Of a stretch of DNA of 41,738 nucleotides, positions 16,419 to 25,252 are shown in pieces. The stretch lies in NCBI GenBank assembly GCA_005798285.1, contig SYKE01000248.1, positions 1 through 41,738 of the forward strand, given 5' to 3'. Source of the DNA: Actinomycetota bacterium (GTDB taxonomy: Bacteria; Armatimonadota; SYMT01). The position numbers and the translations under genes are program-made. Numbering within the stretch: the stretch's first letter is position 1; the number at the start of each line of letters is the position of its first letter. The notes under the pieces were generated by a model. The model was given only the letters and a program-made list of their open reading frames with translations, ran no database searches and was not told the DNA's origin.

Positions 16419-16932
16419 GCAGCCATCCGCCAAAGCCGCCGATCAGGCCGAACAGAACGTGCAGCCCGATCACGGGGAGCATCCCTTTGGCGACGAACGC
16501 ATCCCCGGGCAACCCGATCACCGCTCGGGGAATATGGTGAAAGAAGCACTTCACCAGACTGCACGCCACCCCAGCGAGCAGTGCCACGGGCAACTGCTTC
16601 AGCCGGCTCCCCTGCCCGATGAAATCCAGGAGAACTCCCGACAGAGCGTAGGGCGCCATCGTTGCCATCGCTCCGCCCCGGATGAGGTTCCACGCCACGC
16701 TCCCCAGGAGCGAGGTGGTGCTTGCCGCACCGGGCCGACCTACCCAGGCCACCGAAAGAAACAAGACGGGGATCCAGAACATCCCGGAGTGGCCCGGGAG
16801 TTCATCGAGTAACCGTGTCTTGGCCCCGGTGCGCGCCAGCACAAACAATACCGAGCAGAGGGTGACTTTCGCCAGGTCGGTCCAGCGTGCGTCCCCCCAC
16901 CCGGCTACCAGCGACTCAACGCGACCTGCCAT
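16381..16932 (-). CDS. hypothetical integral membrane protein (ECF S-component-like?)
   Basis: It has 183 residues from the ATG at 16932, preceded by AAAGGG; an ATG at 16959 is the alternative. There are about five hydrophobic segments: VTLCSVLFVLART, FWIPVLFLSVAWVG, MATMAPYALSGVLLDFIGQ, ALLAGVACSLVKCF and VIGLHVLFGLIGGFGGWLL. Size and Gly/Ala-rich helices recall small substrate-binding subunits of vitamin transporters, but I see no diagnostic motif. It overlaps the 3' end of the TiaS-like gene by 17 bases and is last in a four-gene coupled set. Confidence 0.6.
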   Translation of the reverse strand: MAGRVESLVAGWGDARWTDLAKVTLCSVLFVLARTGAKTRLLDELPGHSGMFWIPVLFLSVAWVGRPGAASTTSLLGSVAWNLIRGGAMATMAPYALSGVLLDFIGQGSRLKQLPVALLAGVACSLVKCFFHHIPRAVIGLPGDAFVAKGMLPVIGLHVLFGLIGGFGGWLLISRAATRPARS

Positions 16933-17680
16933 CGTCGACAACCCTTTCGCTGTGGCCATGGGGGCCGCGCCCCGACTTTCCAGTCTGCTCCACGCGCCAG
17001 ACATCCTTCGAAAGCGGTTCGAGAAAGAGCACGGCTCGGCCCCCTCGCAGCAGCGGTCGCACGCGTCCCTGCGTTTCGATCACGCCGGCCGTCACGCGCT
17101 CACCGCTCAGCCCGAACAAGTCCTGCGCCCCCGCATCCAGGAGTTGCTGTGCCGTGCAGTCGCCCTCCAAAAAGCGGAGTAGGCCGAGATCCACGAATCT
17201 CCCGTCGGAGCCGCCTGCCGCAAGCAACACACCGGCGAGCGCGCCCACCACGCCGTCTCCCGTGCCGTCCAGCTCGCCGATGGCAATGCCTTCCTCCGCC
17301 GCGAGATCCAGCGCCATCCTTTTGGAGAGCACGTTCTCCTGAGCCCAGCGGCCGAAGGGATGATTGCGAAATGGCGCCGTGAGGACCGCATATCCCGGAT
17401 CGCTGCCTTCCAGGCACAGTGCGGGAAGCGTGGCTCGAACGAAACTCTCGATGGCATCCCGAGGGGAAGACCGAACCTGCGCCGGCGAGGTCAGCACGTG
17501 GATGACGTTTGAGCTGTTATTGGAGGTGTAAGGAACTCTCGGGTCTTTCAAGAGTTGATGGCGTGTGACGCCGCGCACGCTCCAACCCTCCGCACGCAGC
17601 CCCGCCGCGAGGGTCCGTGCCACTCGGCCCGTTCCTCCGGAGAGATGGTTATCGGTGTCGTCGATGCCGAGGTAAATCAC
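16916..17680 (-). CDS. TiaS-like (GIDDTD) domain protein
   Basis: This 254-residue protein starts at a GTG in a GTGA overlap with the prepilin gene. The N-terminus [24 protein letters not shown] carries the GIDDTD signature of archaeal TiaS, which attaches agmatine to C34 of tRNA-Ile2 using [28 protein letters not shown] and [19 protein letters not shown] are other conserved blocks. It lacks the OB-fold and zinc-ribbon that archaeal TiaS (about 420 residues) uses to bind tRNA. Bacteria normally use TilS lysidine synthetase for this modification, so a different kinase-like role on a small molecule is more likely. Its operon partners include a P-loop DUF1611 protein and a membrane protein. Confidence 0.75.
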   Translation of the reverse strand: MIYLGIDDTDNHLSGGTGRVARTLAAGLRAEGWSVRGVTRHQLLKDPRVPYTSNNSSNVIHVLTSPAQVRSSPRDAIESFVRATLPALCLEGSDPGYAVLTAPFRNHPFGRWAQENVLSKRMALDLAAEEGIAIGELDGTGDGVVGALAGVLLAAGGSDGRFVDLGLLRFLEGDCTAQQLLDAGAQDLFGLSGERVTAGVIETQGRVRPLLRGGRAVLFLEPLSKDVWRVEQTGKSGRGPHGHSERVVDDGRSR

Positions 17681-18261
17681 TGTTCACCCTGGAGAAAGAT
17701 GGGGCGAGGGTTTTGCACAATGAGCTTCACGTGCCCATCCACGCAGAGGTAGTTCAGCGTCTTGTCTCCCACCTGGTGCGCCGTGGGTCCGTCGCGTTGG
17801 AGGTAATCGGTCATCAACCAGCGATTCGCATTGTCGTCGTTGGGAATCAAGCGGGAGGCCGGCATCCACTGGGTGCGGAGGTTGCTGGTGTCTCGCAAGT
17901 AGTTCAGGTAGAGGTAGCTGAACCGACCGGCAGTTCGATTGACGGCACTGTCGCCGATGCTCGCATTCCCTGCGGCGCTCGGACAGTAAAAAAGCTGGGG
18001 TGACTTCACATACGGCTGGAGAGCTGCGACCAGCGCAGGCTGCGGCCCGTAGAGCGTGGCTGCGACAAAGTACTGTTCATCATAATCCTGCACGTACATC
18101 CGATTCGCCAACCCGAGTTGGCGAAGATTGGATGCACAGGTGGTCAACCGCGCACGCTCCCGCGCTGCTGCGAACACCGGGAACAGGATCGATGCCAAGA
18201 TTGCAATGATCGCAATCACCACGAGGAGCTCGATCAGCGTGAACGCTCGACGGCACGACAT
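17677..18261 (-). CDS. type IV prepilin-like / DUF1559-type protein
   Basis: This is a 194-residue protein whose ATG overlaps the DUF1611 stop by one base (TGATG). It begins with a basic leader and the prepilin processing site [28 protein letters not shown], with the conserved Phe and Glu5 after cleavage. It continues [35 protein letters not shown], a signature very common in Armatimonadota and Planctomycetota. The C-terminal half contains [14 protein letters not shown], typical of the H-x-G/D-G end of these proteins. The protein is probably exported by a type II or IV pilus-like system. Such genes are usually scattered and numerous; finding one coupled between two cytosolic enzyme genes is odd. 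Confidence 0.9.
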   Translation of the reverse strand: MSCRRAFTLIELLVVIAIIAILASILFPVFAAARERARLTTCASNLRQLGLANRMYVQDYDEQYFVAATLYGPQPALVAALQPYVKSPQLFYCPSAAGNASIGDSAVNRTAGRFSYLYLNYLRDTSNLRTQWMPASRLIPNDDNANRWLMTDYLQRDGPTAHQVGDKTLNYLCVDGHVKLIVQNPRPIFLQGEQ

Positions 18262-19292
18262 CAATTCAGCACTCCCTCCAGGAGCCGGTCGGCGCCGTCT
18301 TTCACGACATCAACCGCGGGCAATCCGGTCTCGTCCTCGGCCCGACGGAGGGCGTCGCTCGCTTCCGCCTCGGTCAGGCCGTACGGATTGATGGCGATCC
18401 CCGTCACCTTGCCCGGGTGAAGCGGCGCCACGGCATCTTCATACCGACGCACCCAATCGGCGAGAGGGGGAAGCGAGAGCGTCTGGCTGCGCATGATCTG
18501 CCGCGCGGCATGGTGAACCAGGATCATCGCGTCGGGAAGGCTGCCGTGGAGCAGCGCCATCGTCACACCGGAGAAGGCCGGATGCAGAATGCAGCCCTGC
18601 CCTTCCACGATCACCAGATCGGCATCTCCGTTTTCAACCACCATCTGCTCAATGAAGCCCGCCATGAAGTCGCCCGGAATGCGGTCCAGGGTCAACCCCG
18701 AGCCGGAAATGAGCATCCCCGTCTGGCCGGTCGCCAGGAACCGGGAGGAGAGCCCGCGGCCACGAGCGGACTTGTCGAGTTCCACCGCAGCCACCATCTT
18801 GCCGATGTTGCAGTCGGTCCCCACGGTGAGCACCCGTCGAGCGCGAGTTTTCAGGGCATCTCGATGCGCGATCGGCTGTCCCTCCGGAGGACGTCGGTAG
18901 TCAACGATGCTCGCTCCGCTGATCTCCGCGAGCGCCGCGTAGCCGGGATCATCGGCGAGAAACACGTGCAGCCCAGAGAGCACGGACACGCCTCGCTCCA
19001 GAGCCTGGGAGATCATCGCCCGCCAATGCGCGGGCAGGGCGCCGCCGGGGGGCGCAATTCCGATCACGAGGGCGTCGGGGCGGAGGGCGAGGCCCTCTTC
19101 CATGGTCGCCACGATCGGCGCGTGCGACGGCACACCCAGCACGTCGGCGGCCGTCTTCCCGGCATGCCCGCGATCCAACACCCCCACCACGTCGCCCGGG
19201 CGATAGCGCAGGAGACAGGTCGCGGTCTTGGAGTCGAAAACGCCGAGTGATCCGTCGGTAAGGATAAGAAGTCGCTGATGAGGTGCTGCCAT
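18261..19292 (-). CDS. DUF1611 family P-loop protein (DgcN-like)
   Basis: This 343-residue protein has an ATG at 19292, one codon after an in-frame GTG. It has an N-terminal Rossmann-like part ([27 protein letters not shown], then [12 protein letters not shown]). A C-terminal P-loop domain follows, with [20 protein letters not shown] as Walker A and [19 protein letters not shown]. This is DUF1611, whose members are often near L-Ala-D/L-Glu epimerases; DgcN of D-glutamate catabolism belongs here. No such epimerase gene is in the window. It is first in the leftward set with the prepilin, the TiaS-like protein and the membrane protein, and it diverges from rtcB. Confidence 0.85.
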   Translation of the reverse strand: MAAPHQRLLILTDGSLGVFDSKTATCLLRYRPGDVVGVLDRGHAGKTAADVLGVPSHAPIVATMEEGLALRPDALVIGIAPPGGALPAHWRAMISQALERGVSVLSGLHVFLADDPGYAALAEISGASIVDYRRPPEGQPIAHRDALKTRARRVLTVGTDCNIGKMVAAVELDKSARGRGLSSRFLATGQTGMLISGSGLTLDRIPGDFMAGFIEQMVVENGDADLVIVEGQGCILHPAFSGVTMALLHGSLPDAMILVHHAARQIMRSQTLSLPPLADWVRRYEDAVAPLHPGKVTGIAINPYGLTEAEASDALRRAEDETGLPAVDVVKDGADRLLEGVLN

Positions 19293-19470
19293 CACTAGTG
19301 TCCGAGGTGAGTCTTGAGCCGAGATCGAGGGAGTTCCTACGCGTTATTCCAGATCGGATGAACGCGAGAATGACATCTCCGGAGGGCCGCTCCGGATGCC
19401 CCTACACAAAGCGCCGTTGAGGGACGATACCGTTCCGAAGCTTATGATGTGAGATCGAGGCAGGATTGCC

Positions 19471-20829
19471 ATGAGTTTGAAGTCGGGATGTCGCCGAGAT
19501 CGCGACGCGGGATGTTATGTGCTCACCGAGGGCGCCCGAGTTCCCGTAAAGATCTTCATGAATCCGGCGCTCTTTGAAGAGTGCGAGGAAGATGTGCTTC
19601 GGCAGGCGCAGGCCGCGGCCGCGTTCCCGGGGGTTACCGATGTCGTGCTCACTCCGGACGCCCACACCGGTTACGTGGTGCCCGTCGGCTGTGTCATGGC
19701 CACCAACGGCACCCTGTGCCAGGCGCCGGTTGGCTATGACATCGGCTGCGGAATGGCGGTCCTCACCTCCGATGTACCGGCCGAACGCGGTTTCGACGAG
19801 CGGCTGCGGCTCCGATTCTCTCAGGAAGTGATGGAGCGGGTCGGGATGGGGGTCGGCAAAGGCAGCAAATACGACGTGGATGAGAAGCGCTTCGAGGAAA
19901 TCGTGCGTACGGGCGCCAGGGCGCTCGGCTACACGCGCGACAACAGCGAGCGGGATTTCATCCCGGTGGACGATTCCTGGAGCATTCCGGATCGGCCCAA
20001 GCGTCGGGGGATGCCTCAACTCGGCAGTTTGGGAGGCGGCAACCACTTCATCGAGCTGCAGCACGACCAGAACGGCAAGCTCGTCGTGATGATCCACACC
20101 GGCAGCCGCGGGTTTGGGCATGGCCTCGCCACGCACTTCATCGACATCGGTCGCGAACGCCTCCGCCGTGAGACGCGTCCGCCGAAAGGGCAGCGGGTGT
20201 CGGCGGAGGCGATCTACTTCGAGCCCAACGACAAAAATTGGTCGGGGTATCGCAACGCGGTGGCGGCCGGCGCCAACTTCGCGATCGCCAATCGGCTGAT
20301 TATCATGGAGCAGGTGGCGCGGGCGTTTCGTCGGGTGTTCGGACAGGAGCCGGAGCTGCTGTACGAGATTTCGCACAACCTGGCGCAGTTGGAGCCGCAG
20401 TCGCAGGGGGATGCGCGGTGGATCCATCGCAAGGGCGCCACTCGAGCCCTGCCGGCCGGCCATCCGCTGCTCGACGGCACTCGGTGGCAGGAAACCGGAC
20501 ACCCGATCCTGATACCGGGGAGCATGGGGACGACGTCGTACATCCTCTACGCGCTCCCGGGCGCGGAAAAGGCGCTCTTCAGTGTTAACCACGGATGTGG
20601 GCGACGTTTGTCTCGGAGCGCGGCGAAGAATCAGTTCACGCAGAGCGGCGTGAATCGGCAGATGAAGGATCTGAATGTGCTTGTGAACGCGGGAGGAGAC
20701 GTGCCGATCGACGAGTCGCCGAACTGCTACAAGGATAGTTCGCTGGTTATCGAGTCGGTGGTCGCCGCCGGTCTGGCTCGGGTGTCTCACGAGTTGACCC
20801 CGATCGCCAGTCTCAAAGGCGTGGACTGA
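19471..20829 (+). CDS. rtcB: RtcB-family RNA ligase
   Basis: RtcB joins RNA 2',3'-cyclic phosphate or 3'-phosphate to 5'-OH ends, using GTP and Mn2+. The 452-residue protein retains the metal ligands: D90 and C93 in GYDIGCGM, H192 in GGGNHF, H209 in IHTGSRG and H302 in SHNLA. The expected guanylylated histidine is H374 in NHGCGRRLSR, where the usual motif is HGAGR; the Ala to Cys change is unusual but next to an intact His. GAGGCAGGA precedes the ATG. It is monocistronic: divergent from DUF1611, with a strong hairpin after its stop. No archease or RtcR neighbour is present. Confidence 0.9.
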   Translation: MSLKSGCRRDRDAGCYVLTEGARVPVKIFMNPALFEECEEDVLRQAQAAAAFPGVTDVVLTPDAHTGYVVPVGCVMATNGTLCQAPVGYDIGCGMAVLTSDVPAERGFDERLRLRFSQEVMERVGMGVGKGSKYDVDEKRFEEIVRTGARALGYTRDNSERDFIPVDDSWSIPDRPKRRGMPQLGSLGGGNHFIELQHDQNGKLVVMIHTGSRGFGHGLATHFIDIGRERLRRETRPPKGQRVSAEAIYFEPNDKNWSGYRNAVAAGANFAIANRLIIMEQVARAFRRVFGQEPELLYEISHNLAQLEPQSQGDARWIHRKGATRALPAGHPLLDGTRWQETGHPILIPGSMGTTSYILYALPGAEKALFSVNHGCGRRLSRSAAKNQFTQSGVNRQMKDLNVLVNAGGDVPIDESPNCYKDSSLVIESVVAAGLARVSHELTPIASLKGVD

Positions 20830-20886
20830 CGCTCCGTCCGTCTATCGCCTTTGGCGAACGGCGTCGGGGCTTCGGGGCCGGTCCTG

Positions 20887-20916
20887 GCCGGGGGTCGTCG
20901 CAGAACGACCCCCGGC
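20887..20916. terminator. perfect 12-bp hairpin between convergent rtcB and the dehydratase gene
   Basis: GCCGGGGGTCGT (20887-20898) and ACGACCCCCGGC (20905-20916) form a perfect 12-bp stem with a 6-base loop. It lies between two convergent stops, where a bidirectional terminator is expected. No clear T-run follows on either side. Confidence 0.7.
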
Positions 20917-20929
20917 TCCGTCCCGGCTT

Positions 20930-21907
20930 TCAGCGCTCGTTCTCCAGCAGGTAGCCCGCCAGGGTGGTGGGAAGTATGTTGCCGCCGCTCAGGAGGCAGA
21001 TGGTCTTCCCGGTGGGACGAACCAATCCCTCGAGGAGCGCCGCCGCGCCGACGGCGCCTCCTGCCTCAACGACCAGTTTGCCGCGCTCCACGAGCCAGCA
21101 GATGGCGCGCTTCACCGCCGCCTCGGGCACGATCACCATCTCATCCACGTATTTCTGGATGTGTTGGAACGGAAGATGGCCCGGATGGTACGCCACGAGG
21201 GCATCGCAGATGGTGTCGACAGTGTCTACCCGTACGACTTCGCCGCGGCGGAACGACTGCACCACGGCCTGAGATCCCTCGGGTTGAACCCCCACGACTT
21301 TTGCGCGAGGACAGAGTTCCTTGACCGCTGTCGCGACGCCGGCAATCAGTCCCCCACTGCTGACCGGCACCAGGACCGTATCGACATCCGGCACGTCCTG
21401 GGCCATTTCGAGGCCGATGGTCCCGTGACCGGAAATCACGTCAGGGTATTCAAACGTATTGATGGCTCGAATCCCGCGTTCAGGTTCCAGGTTGAACAGA
21501 GTTCGCCAGCGGGTATCGAAGTCGTTGGCGCACAGGATTACCTCGGCGCCGAACCGGCGGGTCTTTTCGACCTTGAGCGCGGATGTCTTCTCCTGCATCA
21601 CAACGGCGGTCGGGATACCGAGCACCCGACCCATGTAGGCCCATGCGCTCGCAAAGTTCCCCGACGAAGAGATCGCGGCGCCCTTCTCTCGATACTGCTC
21701 CGGAAGGTTGTTGAGCATCGTGTAAGCCGCACGGGCCTTGTAGCTGCCGGTCACCTGCAGGTTCTCAGGTTTGAACCACATCGGCACGCCGAGCACTTCA
21801 CGCATCTCATCCGAGAAAACCAGCGGAGTGCGAACGATTTGAGCCGGTAAGTTGCGCGCCGCGCTCTCGATGGCCGAGAGGGGCACCAGTTGGGTTTGAT
21901 CTGACAT
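20930..21907 (-). CDS. threonine/serine dehydratase-like PLP enzyme
   Basis: This 325-residue fold-type II PLP enzyme resembles catabolic or short biosynthetic threonine ammonia-lyase, which turns threonine into 2-oxobutyrate and ammonia. The PLP lysine is in ENLQVTGSYKARAA. The substrate-binding SSGNFASAWA replaces the usual SAGNHAQG, SSGGLIAGVA is the phosphate-binding glycine loop, and LLSGGNI is the C-terminal PLP contact. No ACT regulatory domain is present. The changed substrate loop (His to Phe) means that serine racemase or a related lyase activity is possible. A GGCGCC-GGG-GGCGCC hairpin lies in its 5' leader, and no ribosome binding site is apparent. Confidence 0.82.
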   Translation of the reverse strand: MSDQTQLVPLSAIESAARNLPAQIVRTPLVFSDEMREVLGVPMWFKPENLQVTGSYKARAAYTMLNNLPEQYREKGAAISSSGNFASAWAYMGRVLGIPTAVVMQEKTSALKVEKTRRFGAEVILCANDFDTRWRTLFNLEPERGIRAINTFEYPDVISGHGTIGLEMAQDVPDVDTVLVPVSSGGLIAGVATAVKELCPRAKVVGVQPEGSQAVVQSFRRGEVVRVDTVDTICDALVAYHPGHLPFQHIQKYVDEMVIVPEAAVKRAICWLVERGKLVVEAGGAVGAAALLEGLVRPTGKTICLLSGGNILPTTLAGYLLENER

Positions 21908-22139
21908 GGTGCGGTTCTATTTGGCGCCGGGGGCGCCTCCCCCTGCCTGCAACCGGATGTGACGACCTCATTGTAGGATTTAATTGAATATTGAGCGTCG
22001 GGATTGAGCCCGATGGGTCGGTTACGCGCAGGAATTCGGCGAATCTCCCCAAGATTCTGTCGCCCAACGGCCCGAAGCACTCCAAGCCGGTGTTTAGCAC
22101 ACATACGTCTATGAGCGTACATCGGAATGAGGAGAACGA
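21908..22139. promoter_or_regulatory. divergent intergenic region with leader hairpin and mini-ORF
   Basis: No gene over 30 codons is seen. GGCGCC-GGG-GGCGCC (21923-21937) would form a stem in the leader of the leftward dehydratase mRNA. ATTGTA at 21970-21975 reads TACAAT leftward and may be its -10, but no good -35 is found. On the right, a ten-codon frame from ATG 22111 ends in the TGA at 22141-22143, which overlaps the start of the signal peptidase gene. Confidence 0.35.
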
Positions 22140-22745
22140 ATGATGCGAACCAGATTCCGGAGAGGCGACCTCAGGCTCGGAGCGCGAGCGATCCTCTGGG
22201 GGGCTGTCCTGTTGATCGCGGCAGCCACGGGCGCCGCGGCGAGCCCGCTGGGCTTTGCGGCGATCATGGGTTCGAGCATGAACCCGACCCTGCACAACGG
22301 ACAGGTGTGTCTCATGCTCAAACCGGCCGGTCACGAGGAACCCTGGATTCGTGGCGATGTCGTGGTGTTTCGCGTGGCGGGTCAGACCTGCGTCAAACGA
22401 ATCGCGGGCTTGCCGGGCGACACCCTCTATGTCGTGCGCAACAAGGAAGGCTTCGACGACGAGATCGTGATGGAGTGGCAGTTTGTGAAACTGTCGAAGG
22501 CGTTGGCCGGAAAGTACGCCTCACCGACGATCTGGATCGAGGAAGTCATCGTCCCCGAGGGGTTCTGCTACGTGCTCGGAGACAACCTGACTGCGTCGCG
22601 GGACAGCCGCTCCTTTGGGGTCGTCCCTCTTTCATCCATCTGCGGCAAATTGGTGGGCGAGAGGTTTGAAGAAGAATCGACCTTCAAACCTGCGGGCCGG
22701 TTTGTCTCGATCAGCACAGAAGACCTGGAAACCGTCGGTCTCTGA
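22140..22745 (+). CDS. signal peptidase I-like protein
   Basis: This is a 201-residue membrane-anchored S26 serine protease. One N-terminal transmembrane helix (AILWGAVLLIAAATGAAAS) precedes the catalytic serine S46 in IMGSSMNPTLHNGQ. The lysine of the Ser-Lys dyad is K86 in TCVKRIAGLPGD. The C-terminal box GDNLTASRDSRSFGVVP is intact. It would cleave signal peptides on the outer face of the inner membrane. Two ATGs lie in tandem (22140 and 22143) after GAGGAG. A mini-ORF of ten codons ends across them, so coupled re-initiation is possible. It is convergent with the DUF1501 gene. Confidence 0.9.
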   Translation: MMRTRFRRGDLRLGARAILWGAVLLIAAATGAAASPLGFAAIMGSSMNPTLHNGQVCLMLKPAGHEEPWIRGDVVVFRVAGQTCVKRIAGLPGDTLYVVRNKEGFDDEIVMEWQFVKLSKALAGKYASPTIWIEEVIVPEGFCYVLGDNLTASRDSRSFGVVPLSSICGKLVGERFEEESTFKPAGRFVSISTEDLETVGL

Positions 22746-22755
22746 CTCCGAGCGA

Positions 22756-24090
22756 CTACACCAGTTCCTCGATCGGCCGGTGCTCTTGCAGCAAGGGGAT
22801 CGGCCGATCACTCGGACCAGGTAGCAGCGTCCGGTCCAGATCGATCCCGAGGCGATTGTAGAGCGTCGCCATGACGTCCTTGTAGTGCACCGGGCGCTCA
22901 TCCGCGTACCCACCGTCCGCCGTTGTGGAACCGATGACCTGTCCGGTCCGCATCCCACCCCCGGCAAGGAGTGCGCAGGAGACCGCCGGCCAGTGGTCGC
23001 GTCCCGCAGTGCCGTTGATGCGGGGGGTGCGCCCGAAGTCTCCCCAGACAATCACGCTCGTATCGCGATCCATTCCACGGTCATGGAGGTCCTCAATGAG
23101 GGCGCTGACGGCCTGATCCAGCATCGGCAGCCGTTCTCGACACTGGCTGAAGTTCGCGCCGTGATAGTCCCAGCGACCATAGCCGATGGTGACGACTCGT
23201 ACTCCCGCTTCCACGAGGCGGCGCGCCATCAGAATGCCGTCGTTCCACATCGGGCCGCCGTCATCCACATTCTTCAGCGATCCACGTCCATATCGCTCTC
23301 GCGTTTTGGAGCTCTCACGGTCCAGATCCATCGCCTCAAGCACGCGGTTGGAGGTGAGCAGATTGAGCGCCTGCTGGGTCACAACTCCCGTTCCGTCCAC
23401 CATGCGGTCGGCATCTCGCCGGAAGCGATCCATCTTCTCGAGAAGACGTCGACGATCCTGGAGGCGATTCAGGCTGATGGAGCGCAGCGCCATGTCGTCC
23501 GCGACCTGCCCCTGATGGGGCTGGAACGGCCGGTGCGCGATTCCAAGAAAACCTGCCTGACCCGGGTCGGCCCAACCCGGGAAGTCCATCCGGACGGACA
23601 GATTGCAGAACGGCGGCGCGGTGGGATGCGTGGGACCCTGAACCTTTGAGACCACCGATCCCAGCGAGGGCCACGCGGCCTGGCGAAACTCGAACGTGGT
23701 GTAGCCCGAATAACAAAGGTGAGAGGCATGTTCGTCCCGCGCCCCCACCAGGGAGCGGATGATGGCGCACTTGTCCATCGTCTTCGCGAGGCGAGGCATG
23801 AGTTCGCAAATCTCGATTCCCGAGACGTTCGTGCGAATCGGCTTGAACTCACCCCGAATTTCTGCGGGAGCGTCGGGCTTCAGATCGAACATGTCCTGGT
23901 GGGGCGGCCCACCGCAGAGGAACACCATGATCACGGACTTGTGCGAACTGCCGCGCCCGGCAGCGGAATCGGCCGCCATCACATCGGTGAGCGACAACCC
24001 GCCCATACCGAGTGCGCCGATCCTCAAGAAGTCACGACGGCTGACGCCATCGCAAAATCGTGCTGCGGGACCGCCTTCCAGGGTCAACAT
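22756..24090 (-). CDS. DUF1501 secreted sulfatase-like protein
   Basis: The protein has 444 residues from the ATG at 24090, preceded by AGGACGGAAAAGATC. A twin-arginine signal SRRDFLRIGALGMGGLSLTDVMA directs export. The body carries DUF1501 motifs: VIMVFLCGGPPHQDMFDLKPDAP, ARDEHASHLCYSGY, VVTIGYGRWDYHG, VIVWGDFGRTPRIN, GRDHWPAVSCALLAGGGM and ADERPVHYKDVMATLYNRLGID. The fold is related to alkaline phosphatase/sulfatase. In Planctomycetota these proteins pair with DUF1549/DUF1553 cytochrome-like proteins, none of which is in this window. Its start is about 40 bases from the divergent ABC substrate-binding gene. Confidence 0.9.
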   Translation of the reverse strand: MLTLEGGPAARFCDGVSRRDFLRIGALGMGGLSLTDVMAADSAAGRGSSHKSVIMVFLCGGPPHQDMFDLKPDAPAEIRGEFKPIRTNVSGIEICELMPRLAKTMDKCAIIRSLVGARDEHASHLCYSGYTTFEFRQAAWPSLGSVVSKVQGPTHPTAPPFCNLSVRMDFPGWADPGQAGFLGIAHRPFQPHQGQVADDMALRSISLNRLQDRRRLLEKMDRFRRDADRMVDGTGVVTQQALNLLTSNRVLEAMDLDRESSKTRERYGRGSLKNVDDGGPMWNDGILMARRLVEAGVRVVTIGYGRWDYHGANFSQCRERLPMLDQAVSALIEDLHDRGMDRDTSVIVWGDFGRTPRINGTAGRDHWPAVSCALLAGGGMRTGQVIGSTTADGGYADERPVHYKDVMATLYNRLGIDLDRTLLPGPSDRPIPLLQEHRPIEELV

Positions 24091-24130
24091 GATCTTTTCC
24101 GTCCTCGATGAACTCCGCGAAGAGAGTTTC

Positions 24131-25243
24131 ATGCCAGTTCGCGATTCGCTTCGGCGCGTCCTGTGTCAACTTGGAGGCAACTCTCCGAAGGCCGGACTAA
24201 GAATTCGTCGGCTCCTGCTCAGCCTCGCCGCTGCGGCTGCGGCCACCGGCACTCTGGCAGGCGGCTTCCCCGGGGCTGATGCGCAAACCCCGAAGGCTGT
24301 CACTCTCTACGTATCACTGGACGAGCCTTACGCAAAACCGATCCTGGCCGACCTGGAGCGGCGAACCGGTCTGAAGCTGCGAGTCATCTACGACACCGAG
24401 GCGAACAAGTCGAGGGGGCTGGCCCAAAAGATCCTCGCCGAGCGCCGCCGGCCAAGAGCCGACGTGTTCTGGAGCTCCGAGGTCTTGCAGATGGTTCGGC
24501 TGGCCGAGGCCGGCGCCCTGGAGGTGTATCGGCCGCCCGCGGCCGAGGACATCCCCCAGGCGTACCGCGACCCGGAGGGTCGTTGGAACGGCTTCGGCGC
24601 GCGGTTTCGGATTCTGGTCTTCAACACCAAGCAACTTGCCGCGCGAAACGAGCGGCCCAGCGGGGACCTCAACGAGTTCCTGAAGCCGAAATGGAGTCGG
24701 CGCTTCGCTCTCTCCAATCCTCTCTTCGGCACGGCCACCACAGAGGCAGCGGCCCTGAGTCAACTTGCCGGCGATCCCGCCATGAAGTCGTTCTATGCCG
24801 GTCTGCTGGCGAACGGAGCCCGGGTGGTGGACGGAAACAGCGTCGCTGCGGATCTCGTTGCGCGGGGTGTCGTGGCTGCAGCACTCACCGATACGGATGA
24901 CGCCCTCATTCGCATCGACCGGGGCGCGCCCCTCCGGGTGGTTTACCCGTCGCTCGCGGGGAGAGGCTCGCTGCTCATCCCCAACACGGCTGGGTTGGTG
25001 GTGGGGGGGCCGAACCCGATGGGGGGTCGGAAGCTGCTGGATGCGCTCGTAACTCCCGAAACCGAGCTGTTGCTCGCCGCCCTGCCCTCTCGCCAGCTTC
25101 CGCTCCACCGGTCTCTCAAACAGCGCCTTCCCACCCCAGTCGCTCCACTCGGTCGGATCCCCCGGGCGCCCGTTCGGCTGCAGGAACTTGCTAAGGGTTT
25201 CCCCGAGGTGGAGCGCATCCTTCGAGAGCTTTTCTTGCGGTAG
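24131..25243 (+). CDS. iron(III)-type ABC transporter substrate-binding protein
   Basis: This 370-residue periplasmic binding protein starts at an ATG with GAAGAGAG before it. A long basic N-region leads to a signal peptide (RRLLLSLAAAAAATGTLAGGFPGADAQ). The mature part begins AVTLYVSLDEPYAKPILADLERRTGLKLRVIYDTEANKS and continues RPRADVFWSSEVLQMVRLAEAGAL, the FbpA/AfuA pattern of family 1 solute-binding proteins. Fe3+ is the usual ligand; related members bind thiamine or sugars. The permease follows 9 bases later. No ATPase gene is present in the window. Confidence 0.85.
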   Translation: MPVRDSLRRVLCQLGGNSPKAGLRIRRLLLSLAAAAAATGTLAGGFPGADAQTPKAVTLYVSLDEPYAKPILADLERRTGLKLRVIYDTEANKSRGLAQKILAERRRPRADVFWSSEVLQMVRLAEAGALEVYRPPAAEDIPQAYRDPEGRWNGFGARFRILVFNTKQLAARNERPSGDLNEFLKPKWSRRFALSNPLFGTATTEAAALSQLAGDPAMKSFYAGLLANGARVVDGNSVAADLVARGVVAAALTDTDDALIRIDRGAPLRVVYPSLAGRGSLLIPNTAGLVVGGPNPMGGRKLLDALVTPETELLLAALPSRQLPLHRSLKQRLPTPVAPLGRIPRAPVRLQELAKGFPEVERILRELFLR

Positions 25244-25252
25244 AACCTTCGT

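Noticed and set aside
19417-19448. TTGAGG ... TATGAT as an rtcB promoter
   Set aside because: The -10 is good but the spacer is 20 bases, too long for a normal sigma-70 promoter; no better -35 is present.
22756-24090. DUF1501 protein as part of a DUF1549/DUF1553 pair
   Set aside because: No DUF1549 or DUF1553 gene lies beside it in this window; the neighbours are a signal peptidase and a divergent ABC transporter.
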